A stretch of 16,600 nt of DNA from JAFNGF01 sp964567045 (GTDB lineage: Bacteria; Planctomycetota; Phycisphaerae; Sedimentisphaerales; Anaerobacaceae): the NCBI GenBank assembly GCA_964567045.1, contig CAZMLE010000081.1, forward strand, positions 1 to 16,600, given 5' to 3'. The first letter of the stretch is position 1; each line of letters starts with the position of its first letter. Positions 1 to 6,081 of this stretch are shown here, piece by piece. The position numbers and the translations under genes were made by a program. The notes below the pieces were generated by a model. The model was not told the DNA's origin. It did no database searches and saw nothing but the letters and a program-made list of their open reading frames with translations.

Positions 1-459
1 TTTTTTGTAGGCCTGAAAAATTGAATTCAAGAAGTCACGCTTGTGTAGGGGCTAGCAGAGTGATGTATGTCGGCACCGGTGATTGTACTTTTGAAGCTGG
101 AGCATTAACCCCCCGTGTAGAATTCTCGTTATTTGCAATGAAAAACAACTGGCCAGAAAGCGATGATGGGAAATGGGCGGAAAGGTCTGGGGTTTCTCCT
201 GATTTAACGACATAGGCTGTCAGTTTTCAGATACAGAAAGTGGGCGATCCTCTTGCTGCTAAGCGTGTCTTTGGGGGGTGTTCACTTACGGCGAGTACTA
301 TCTCAAGCCCATTGCTCCAACGGACTCAGTAAGAGCCAGCTTCACCAGCAACTTCGTTCTCACACCGGCAGGTCTATGTCAGCGCCTGGTCTTACTTGAG
401 CCTATGAGAAGTAGGTTGCCGTCTGACAATTTGAGGTTCATTCTTCTGTTACGAATATC
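1..459. other. Unassigned left edge of the integrated element
   Basis: No gene here is recognised. A plus-strand frame is open from the window edge to a stop at 213-215 and could be the end of a protein that starts outside. Its last part contains 'NNWPESDDGKWAERSG', which matches no family I know. A second trace begins near 217: one frame reads a hydrophobic stretch ('RKWAILLLLSVSLGG'), and another frame, after a run of six G at 273-278, continues 'FTYGEYYLKPIAPTDSVRAS'. Removing one G would join them into a membrane-anchored peptide, but there is no ATG start. This may be a decayed gene. No promoter or RNA gene is clear. Confidence 0.25.
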
Positions 460-666
460 ATGCCAAAAAAGTTGAATATAAACTCTCAAAAAGATCAGAA
501 GAATTTACTTGCGCCCGACCCGAGCGATGTGTTAGCATTTCGTAAGTACACTCAGCGTGTCTGGTCGAAGGTGGCCGGAAGACCGATTTCTGAGAAAGAA
601 GCCGACCGAATTATAGAGGATTTCGGCCGATTTCTTCGTGCTTTGGCCAGCAAAAATGGAGAATAG
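460..666 (+). CDS. Small hypothetical protein upstream of the recombinase
   Basis: This 68-residue charged protein has an ATG start. Its second half ('GRPISEKEADRIIEDFGRFL') reads like a short helical domain. Small ORFs of this style occur just upstream of serine recombinase genes in Planctomycetota and related genomes, but I cannot name a function. The stop codon (664-666) lies one base before the first ATG of the recombinase, so the two are probably co-transcribed. The GGAGAA that serves as ribosome site for the recombinase lies inside the last codons of this gene. Its own ribosome site is poor: the nearest GAGG is about 23 bases upstream. The lack of a shadowing gene and the tight coupling support it as real. 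It could be a recombinase accessory or directionality protein, which is a guess from position only. Confidence 0.55.
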   Translation: MPKKLNINSQKDQKNLLAPDPSDVLAFRKYTQRVWSKVAGRPISEKEADRIIEDFGRFLRALASKNGE

Positions 667-667
667 T

Positions 668-2238
668 ATGATGAAGAGAAAGAATCGACTACTGAGACTA
701 CTCAGTGTTTGCCGAGTCTCATCACGCGAGCAGAGCGAAGGCTACAGCCTCGGAGCCCAGGACTAAGCTAACCGTGAATGGGCAGAGCGTAAAGGGTATG
801 AAATTGTCGAAACCGTTCGATATGTCGAAACTGCTTCTAAGCAAAAAGAAAGGCAACGATTTCGCCAAATCGTCAATCGCATTTGTAGCGATCCTACCAT
901 CGACGGCGTGGTATTTCATAAAGTCGACCGTGCCTGCCGCAACCTCACGGATTTGGCTATGCTTGAGCGTCTGGAGACGCAAAAAGACAAGAAAGTATTC
1001 TTTGCCAGTCAGGAATTTCCACAGAATGCTGCTGGCCGCCTAGGCATAGGTGTAATGGGTGTTGTAGCACGGTGGTACACCGACAATCTCAAGGAAGAGA
1101 TCAACAAGGGTTTTCGCAGCAAGATTGAGGCCGGGGAGTATCCTCATGCACCCCCTTATGGCTATCGCATGGGTCAGGGTTCCAATGGCTCCAAGCTACC
1201 GGTTCCAGATGCCCCGAAGGCCGAGACAGTTCGTACAATCTTCAAGCTAATGTCATCAGGCAAGCATACCATCGACACACTCCGAGATGAGGTTTTCCAA
1301 CGCTATATGTACTTTTCCCCGAGGACACAACGCTGGACGCGTTCCCATCTGGCGAAACTATTGCGCCATCCCTTCTACATCGGCAAAATCCTCTGGCGTG
1401 GGCAGATTTACGAAGGCAAACATGAGGCACTTGTCGACGAGCAAACTTGGGAAAGAGTGCAACAAATGCTGGACGGTCGTAACCGCTGCAGCCACTACAA
1501 ACGAAGGCATTTCACATACGGCCATGGGCTTATCAAGTGTGCCCACTGTGGATATAGCATTACTGCCGAATTGCATAAACAACGGTATACGTATTACAGG
1601 TGTGCCCAAATAAACCATTACGAGCATCCGGTTCGGCCAAGCTGGGTGCCAGAATCAGTGATCGAATCTCAGGTCACTGATATGCTGGATAGACTAATTC
1701 TGCCAAAAGAAATATACGATTGGGCACTGGCATATCTGAAAAACATACTTGAGAAAGATGTTGATGATGCAGAACAGGAGTTGCGAAACCTCAAGAAAAG
1801 AGCTACCGATGCACAAGCTACTTTGGACACGTCTTGCTGAAGGCCGCCCAAACTAAAGACAACCTCGCAGAGGAGTTTTTGCGTCTGGCCCGGCAAAAAC
1901 AGAAAGAACTTGAACTGCTGCAAAGGCAGATCAATCAAGTTGAGTCTGGGAAACAAGTAAATAGCTACGATGCAGCAAAAATTTTAGAACTCGCACAACG
2001 TCTTTCACAGCAATACGTTGTATTCTCACCTGCCCAAAAACGCCAAGTTGTGGATTCGGTGTTTTTGAACTTACGACTCGATACTGTAAACCTTTGTGGT
2101 GAGTACAGGTTACCGTTCTCAATCCTTGTGGAAAGTCACAGGTGTCCACTCAAGTCGGGGCGACAGGACTTGAACCTGCGACCTCTTGCACCCCATGCAA
2201 GCGCGCTAGCCAAACTGCGCCACGCCCCGTCTAAGTAA
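668..2238 (+). pseudogene. Broken large serine recombinase (site-specific integrase)
   Basis: The frame from ATG 668 (or 671) has a good GGAGAA site and carries the resolvase catalytic motif 'CRVSSREQ', whose first Ser is the nucleophile, then 'EGYSLGAQD'. A TAA at 764-766 interrupts it after 32 codons. The same frame resumes at once with 'ANREWAERKGYEIVETVRYV' and 'HKVDRACRNLTDL', typical of the catalytic domain. It continues with the recombinase domain ('NKGFRSKIEAGEYPHAPPYG') and a zinc-ribbon ('CAHCG ... YYRC'). Near 1829-1840 the frame shifts by -1: one frame ends at 1838-1840 and the next picks up the coiled coil 'LLKAAQTKDNLAEEFLRLA' and the usual C-terminal 'PAQKRQVVDSVFLNL'. Restoring one base near 1831 and one substitution in the TAA would give a roughly 520-residue enzyme, normal for the family. 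Its final ~27 codons read through the opposite-strand tRNA-Pro gene. Any product restarted at 908 would lack the catalytic Ser, so the gene is judged dead unless the lesions are sequencing errors. Confidence 0.9.
2155..2229 (-). tRNA. tRNA-Pro (anticodon GGG)
   Basis: The minus strand folds into a complete 75-base cloverleaf. The acceptor stem is CGGGGCG/CGCCCCG, the D stem GCGC/GCGC, the anticodon stem CTTGC/GCAAG with loop ATGGGGT (U33, anticodon GGG, G37), and the T arm GCAGG-TTCAAGT-CCTGT. The C1:G72 pair and A73 are bacterial tRNA-Pro identity elements. CCA is not encoded. The 3' end faces the recombinase, the usual orientation when an element integrates at a tRNA 3' end, and the recombinase C-terminal codons cross the whole gene antisense. 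Confidence 0.95.
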
Positions 2239-2242
2239 CCAT

Positions 2243-2271
2243 ATTCTAACGCAAGATAGTTGCCAACACAA
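2243..2271 (-). promoter_or_regulatory. Candidate promoter of tRNA-Pro
   Basis: On the minus strand TTGTGT (plus 2266-2271) and TAGAAT (plus 2243-2248) are separated by 17 bases. Transcription would start about 7 bases before the mature tRNA 5' end at 2229. The -10 is good and the -35 weak. Confidence 0.4.
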
Positions 2272-2340
2272 ACGTTTTCTTGATTTCCGTATGGGGATTC
2301 TGTCTTAACCGAAGTCTACGTCTCTGCTGGTGCTTGCGGT

Positions 2341-2361
2341 ACCCGCCTGGACGGGTCTTTT
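2341..2361 (+). terminator. Candidate intrinsic terminator
   Basis: ACCCG (2341-2345) and CGGGT (2352-2356) form a short GC-rich hairpin with a six-base loop, followed by CTTTT and further T-rich bases. It would insulate the feo operon from transcription coming through the recombinase/tRNA region. The stem is only 5 bp, so confidence is moderate. Confidence 0.4.
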
Positions 2362-2402
2362 GTGTTCTTGATTGATTTGGGCAAGGTTTTTCTAAAAAAT
2401 TC

Positions 2403-2432
2403 TTGACAAAGTTAGCTATCCCTAACTATATT
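2403..2432 (+). promoter_or_regulatory. Promoter of the dtxR-feoA-feoB operon
   Basis: A perfect -35 TTGACA (2403-2408) and a -10 TATATT (2427-2432) are separated by 18 bases. Start of transcription is expected near 2439, about 25 bases before the repressor ATG. It is the only strong promoter seen before the Feo genes. Confidence 0.7.
2411..2426. promoter_or_regulatory. DtxR-type operator in the promoter spacer
   Basis: GTTAG (2411-2415) and CTAAC (2422-2426) form an inverted repeat with a six-base centre, lying entirely between -35 and -10. DtxR/IdeR boxes are TTAGG...CCTAA-like palindromes, so the TTAG/CTAA arms fit. The site and the DtxR-family gene directly downstream suggest iron-dependent autorepression of the whole operon. 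That is an inference from position and arm sequence. Confidence 0.6.
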
Positions 2433-2463
2433 GGGAGGGATTTGGTAGAGTGGACAAGAACCT

Positions 2464-2961
2464 ATGGCTGCTACGAGAAACAATAATCTGAGTGCCTCTT
2501 TGGAGGATTATCTTGAGGCTATTTTCAACATAGCCGGCGAGTCTAAAGCTGCCCACAGCAAGGACATAGCAAAGTCGCTGGGAGTATCCAAGCCTTCGGT
2601 CACGGGCGCGTTGCGAGTACTCAAGAGAAAGGGACTGGCTAATTACACGCCCTACGATTGTGTCACGCTTACCGGCTCTGGTCGGGCTGCCGCCGCCGAG
2701 GTTGTCCGTAAGCACAATATTCTCAAGTCCTTTCTTGTCAAGGTATTAGGTGTCGAAAAAGACGTTGCGCACAAAGCCGCCTGCAAAGCTGAACATGCCT
2801 TGGGGCAGGAGGTTATCGGCAGGCTTTTGTGTTTCATAGAATTTGTCACCACTGAAACTAAACGGGGCTACGACCTGGCGACGAGGTTCAGAAGATTCTG
2901 CAGAAAGAACTCACTGCAAAATAGCAACAGACAAGGCAATAGAGTGGGAGACGGCAAGTGA
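2464..2961 (+). CDS. DtxR-family iron-dependent transcriptional repressor
   Basis: This 165-residue protein has an N-terminal winged helix (about 8-75: 'LEDYLEAIF', recognition region 'SKDIAKSLGVSKPSVTGAL', wing near 61-70) and a metal-binding dimerisation domain (about 76-145). Candidate ligands match DtxR more than MntR: Cys107, Glu110 and His111 in 'CKAEH', plus His84 and His103. An iron (II) sensor is therefore more likely than a manganese sensor. The C-terminal SH3-like domain of longer DtxR/IdeR proteins is absent, although the next gene, feoA, encodes the same fold. Start ATG 2464 has only a weak ribosome site, and GGGAGGG lies too far upstream at about 2433. The stop TGA overlaps the feoA ATG by one base, indicating translational coupling. 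It probably represses its own operon through the palindrome at 2411-2426 when iron is plentiful. Confidence 0.9.
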   Translation: MAATRNNNLSASLEDYLEAIFNIAGESKAAHSKDIAKSLGVSKPSVTGALRVLKRKGLANYTPYDCVTLTGSGRAAAAEVVRKHNILKSFLVKVLGVEKDVAHKAACKAEHALGQEVIGRLLCFIEFVTTETKRGYDLATRFRRFCRKNSLQNSNRQGNRVGDGK

Positions 2962-3194
2962 TGGAGCTAACAAAATTAAGACCTTTGTCGGCGGTCGAGG
3001 CTGGCCGGACGGTTAAGTTAGCCGGCATAGAAGCGGGGCAGGGTCTGCGTAGCCGACTGCTGGCCATGGGGCTGGTGCCGAATGTGGAAATAACCGTTGT
3101 CAGCAGCGGCGGGCCAGGGCCTTTCATTGTAAACGTTAAGGGCACAAAGGTAGCATTGGGCAGAGGAATGGCACACAAAATTATGGTTGTGTAA
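2961..3194 (+). CDS. feoA: FeoA, ferrous iron transport accessory protein
   Basis: This 77-residue SH3-like protein shows family signatures: 'LRPLSAVEAGRTVKLAGI' opening, 'GLRSRLLAMGLVPNVEITVV' in the middle, and 'VALGRGMAHKIMV' at the end. FeoA is a small cytosolic partner of the FeoB iron channel. The ATG at 2961 overlaps the upstream TGA (TGATG). A GTG one codon earlier is also in frame, but the ATG is preferred. A gap of about 90 bases, T-rich near 3217-3224, separates it from feoB. Confidence 0.93.
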   Translation: MELTKLRPLSAVEAGRTVKLAGIEAGQGLRSRLLAMGLVPNVEITVVSSGGPGPFIVNVKGTKVALGRGMAHKIMVV

Positions 3195-3285
3195 ATAGCG
3201 ACCGCTTTGAGGCAAGTTTTTTTTGAAGATATTGTTTGCCAAGCCTAACTTTTCTTTTCAGCGTTTCAATTGGTGTTCAAAGATT

Positions 3286-5352
3286 ATGATGAAGATTACC
3301 GTAGCCATAGCAGGCAATCCGAATAGCGGCAAGACCACCATATTCAACATGTTGACCGGCGCCCACCAGCATGTGGGCAATTACCCAGGTGTCACGGTGG
3401 AGAAGAAGCAAGGGCTGTGCAGATACAAAGACTGCGAAATGACGGTAGTCGATTTACCCGGGACTTACAGCCTGACAGCTTATTCGGTCGAAGAGCTTGT
3501 TGCCCGCAATTTCATAGTCGACCAACATCCCGACGTCGTGGTCGATGTTATTGACGCCTCCAATATCGAGCGAAATTTGTATCTGGCAACTCAGTTTATC
3601 GAGATGGGCGTCCCGTTGGTGTTAGCCTTCAACATGAGTGACATTGCAGAGCGAAGGGGACTGGTTTTTGATATCGAGCATTTGTTGAGGCTTTTGGAGG
3701 CGGCGATAGTTCCCACCGTTGGCAATAAGGGCAAGGGTCGAATAGAGCTACTCGATGCAATCGTTGCAACGGTGCGGCAGCCGAAGCGCCAGCGCGCGCA
3801 CCAGGTCTACTACGGAACAGAAATTGAAGACGAAATAGGCCGGATCGAAAAAATCGTCGCAGAGAAAGCAAAGCAATTGGCCCAGAAATACGGCGCTCGG
3901 TGGGTTGCGCTCAAGCTGTTAGAGCAGGATGTCGAAGTGACCGCAAAGATTTCCAGCTCAGAGGTGCAGGACGCGGTCAGAGTCAGCATCGGGCATCTCA
4001 GGACTATTTTCGCAGAAGAGCCAGAGACAGTGATTGCCGACCGAAGGTACGGATTTATTTCAGGCGCCTGTCAAGAAACCATCAAAACTACGGTGGAGTC
4101 ACGTCACAGTGCCAGTGACACGATAGATGCCGTGCTGATCAATAACATTCTCGGCCTGCCCGTCTTTCTGCTGCTTATGTACCTGGTCTTTGTGCTGACA
4201 TTCAAGCTGGGCAGGTATCCTATGGGCTGGCTGGAGCTGCTCTTCGATTGGCTCGGCGCAAGCATAGCCGCTTTTTGGCCAACCGGCAGCGAGAGCTGGC
4301 TCAAGTCGCTTCTAATTGACGGCGTTATTGGCGGCGTCGGCGGCGTCCTGGTTTTTTTGCCTAACATCCTGATATTATTCCTGGCAATTGCAGTGCTGGA
4401 AGATTCGGGCTATATGGCGAGGGCAGCGTTTGTCATGGACCATGTGATGCACAAAATAGGGCTGCACGGAAAAAGCTTTATACCGATGCTTATCGGCTTC
4501 GGCTGTTCGGTGCCGGCTATTATGGGCACACGAATACTTGAGAACAGGCACAACCGGCTTACTACGATTATGGTGATACCTCTTATGAGCTGCGGCGCCA
4601 GGCTAACTATCTATGGGCTGATTATACCGGCCTTTTTCCCGGAGAACTTGCGCGGGCCGGTGCTATGGCTGATCTATCTGATCGGGATAGTGCTGGCAAT
4701 TGTGTGCATCAAGATACTCCGGCTGACCGTGCTCAGAGGCGAGACGATACCGTTTGTAATGGAGCTTCCGCCTTATCGCATGCCCACACTTACGTCAGTC
4801 TGCATTCACATGTGGCAAAGAGGTTGGATGTATCTGAGAAAGGCAGGGACAATAATCCTGGGCGCATCAATTGTGCTATGGGCGGCGATGAGCTATCCCC
4901 AGCCCAGCCGAGCAGGTCTGGCCAATTTAGGCCCCGAGCATGCACGCCAGGTTCGATTGGAGCACTCGGTCGTTGGCCGATTGGGAAGAGTGATAGAGCC
5001 GGCCTTAAAGCCGCTCGGTTTCGACTGGAAGATTGGAACAGCCCTTATCGGCGCAGCCGTCGCCAAGGAGCTATTTGTATCACAATTGGCGATAGCATAT
5101 TCGGCGGGTCGTGCTGACCGGCGGTCACAGACTCTGCGGGAAAAACTCCAGCAGGACTATACGCCATTGACGGGCTTTTGCATTATGTTGTTTTGCTTGA
5201 TTAGCACGCCGTGTGTGGCAACCATCGCAATGACCAGGCAGGAAACAAACTCCTGGGCCTGGGCGCTCTTTCAGTTCTTCGGCCTGACCGCACTGGCTTA
5301 TGTCATAACACTCATCGTCTATCAGCTTGGCACTTTCATAACTCTATCGTGA
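3286..5352 (+). CDS. feoB: FeoB, ferrous iron transporter with GTPase domain
   Basis: This 688-residue inner-membrane Fe(II) transporter begins with a G-protein domain: G1 'GNPNSGKTT' at 10-18, switch I 'GNYPGVTVE', G3 'DLPG' at 56-59 and G4 'NMSD' at 116-119. A helical spacer follows to about residue 260. The membrane part carries the FeoB core motifs 'LEDSGYMARAAFVMD', 'GFGCSVPAIMGTR' and 'MSCGARLTIY', and later 'KELFVSQLAIAYS' and 'STPCVATIAM'. Length is normal for the short FeoB class; no FeoC follows. Adjacent ATGs at 3286 and 3289 put the P-loop at the usual distance from the N-terminus, so they are preferred over an in-frame TTG at 3223, although that TTG has a GAGG about 10 bases upstream. 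The G5 region reads 'VPTVGNKGKGRIELLDA' rather than the common 'TSA' form. It is the last gene of the iron operon. Confidence 0.95.
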   Translation: MMKITVAIAGNPNSGKTTIFNMLTGAHQHVGNYPGVTVEKKQGLCRYKDCEMTVVDLPGTYSLTAYSVEELVARNFIVDQHPDVVVDVIDASNIERNLYLATQFIEMGVPLVLAFNMSDIAERRGLVFDIEHLLRLLEAAIVPTVGNKGKGRIELLDAIVATVRQPKRQRAHQVYYGTEIEDEIGRIEKIVAEKAKQLAQKYGARWVALKLLEQDVEVTAKISSSEVQDAVRVSIGHLRTIFAEEPETVIADRRYGFISGACQETIKTTVESRHSASDTIDAVLINNILGLPVFLLLMYLVFVLTFKLGRYPMGWLELLFDWLGASIAAFWPTGSESWLKSLLIDGVIGGVGGVLVFLPNILILFLAIAVLEDSGYMARAAFVMDHVMHKIGLHGKSFIPMLIGFGCSVPAIMGTRILENRHNRLTTIMVIPLMSCGARLTIYGLIIPAFFPENLRGPVLWLIYLIGIVLAIVCIKILRLTVLRGETIPFVMELPPYRMPTLTSVCIHMWQRGWMYLRKAGTIILGASIVLWAAMSYPQPSRAGLANLGPEHARQVRLEHSVVGRLGRVIEPALKPLGFDWKIGTALIGAAVAKELFVSQLAIAYSAGRADRRSQTLREKLQQDYTPLTGFCIMLFCLISTPCVATIAMTRQETNSWAWALFQFFGLTALAYVITLIVYQLGTFITLS

Positions 5353-5375
5353 CGAATCCTCTGTATTTTTTGCAG

Positions 5376-5405
5376 TTGACGTGCATAAGCCCTATCTGGT
5401 ATACT
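5376..5405 (+). promoter_or_regulatory. Promoter ahead of the GLUG-type remnant
   Basis: TTGACG (5376-5381) and TATACT (5400-5405) are separated by 18 bases. The start would be near 5412, giving a leader of about 85 bases to the ATG at 5496. The leader contains the hairpin at 5428-5457 and AGGAGG near 5469. It would still transcribe the broken reading frame and possibly the large downstream gene. Confidence 0.55.
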
Positions 5406-5427
5406 GCACATCGGCAACTATAGGAGA

Positions 5428-5457
5428 AGCAGGCGGTCATACGACCGCAATTCTGCT
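5428..5457 (+). other. Hairpin in the leader after feoB
   Basis: GCGGTC (5433-5438) pairs perfectly with GACCGC (5443-5448) around an ATAC loop. AGCAG (5428-5432) and CTGCT (5453-5457) extend the stem past an AATT bulge. No T-run follows, so a simple intrinsic terminator for feoB is not supported. It may be a leader structure or a weak or Rho-assisted terminator. Confidence 0.5.
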
Positions 5458-5495
5458 GGCTTGCTTACAGGAGGAAGAAGGCAGAATAATAGGAT

Positions 5496-5795
5496 ATGAA
5501 AGCGACTCGAAAGTCAGAAATCCTGCGGATAATCCCTTTACTTATCGCGGTTTGCCTTATCAGCATACCTGCGAAGGCCAAATACGGCGGGGGTAGCGGA
5601 ACGGCGGAAGACCCGTACCAAATCGCTACGGCAGCCGATCTGATCGCACCCGACGATCATGACAAACCGTTGGCCGCGTCCGGAGCGAAAAAGTGCTTGA
5701 CAAGTCGGCTGTTCATAGATTATCCTCTTTACTGTTGCCCTGCTGATAATAGATGCAGGAACGGGCGACAGTCATTTATCCTACCCGGGATTTAG
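5496..5795 (+). pseudogene. N-terminal remnant of a secreted GLUG-type protein
   Basis: The frame opens with a clear signal peptide ('RIIPLLIAVCLISIPAKA', cleavage after AKA) followed by 'KYGGGSGTAEDPYQIATAAD'. That is the hallmark mature N-terminus of a large family of Planctomycetota secreted proteins with GLUG-type repeats, where it normally continues 'LIALGETPEDYDKHF...'. Here it reads 'LIAPDDHDKPLAA', suggesting a small deletion, and from about 5690 all resemblance ends. The frame stops at 5793-5795 after 99 residues, whereas family members run to several hundred. A promoter (5376-5405) is still in place. The matching C-terminal part of such a protein may be the fragment at 10814-11116. 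The family assignment rests on recognition of the N-terminal motif, not on a search. Confidence 0.7.
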
Positions 5796-6081
5796 GCGAG
5801 GAGGGTCGTTCTCCCCGCGTAGAAGTGTGTGTGAGATACCTTCGGGTCCCTCACATCCACGGAGCCCCTTGCGTGGCTCGGAGTTGTCTTTGTGCCAATC
5901 ACATTGCTGCAGAGGCTAAGATTCGATCTGGGAGCAGGAGGCCCTGCGGATTTCCCTCCTCAACAGGCTTTTGGCAAGTCCAATGCGGCCCCATGCAGAT
6001 TCTTATGCTCAGAAATGGGCGTTTTCCATACGGCGAAATAGTAACTCGTAAACAGTGGCATTTTGTGGGAAGGGTAGAGAA
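5796..6081 (+). other. Structured non-coding leader of the adhesin gene
   Basis: No convincing gene lies here; the frame spanning 5753-6085 has no recognisable domain. The stretch is rich in hairpins. GTGAGATACC (5831-5840) and GGTCCCTCAC (5845-5854) close on a C(TTCG)G tetraloop with 8 of 10 pairs. CCACG (5857-5861) can pair with CGTGG (5872-5876), or alternatively GAGCC (5862-5866) with GGCTC (5875-5879). GCAGG and CCTGC pair near 5935-5950. A perfect TTGACA at 5697-5702 lacks a good -10. The region may terminate transcription from upstream or act as a 5' regulatory RNA. It matches no riboswitch I can recognise. Confidence 0.4.

Noticed and set aside
764..766. TAA as a recoded or readthrough codon
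   Set aside because: The context GAC-TAA-GCT has no known readthrough signal, and no other gene in the window uses in-frame TAA.
1820..1840. Programmed -1 frameshift in the recombinase
   Set aside because: No X XXY YYZ slippery heptamer or following pseudoknot is visible, and the gene also has a TAA upstream, so simple decay or sequencing error fits better.
3223..3285. TTG at 3223 as the feoB start
   Set aside because: It adds 21 residues that FeoB proteins do not have before the G1 motif; the ATG at 3286 fits the family, though the TTG cannot be fully excluded.
5428..5457. Intrinsic terminator for feoB
   Set aside because: The hairpin is good but no T-run follows, and it lies downstream of a promoter facing the same way, so it is listed as a leader hairpin instead.
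5381..5596. 71-codon frame after feoB
   Set aside because: It overlaps a promoter, a hairpin and the real signal-peptide frame at 5496, and its protein text matches nothing.
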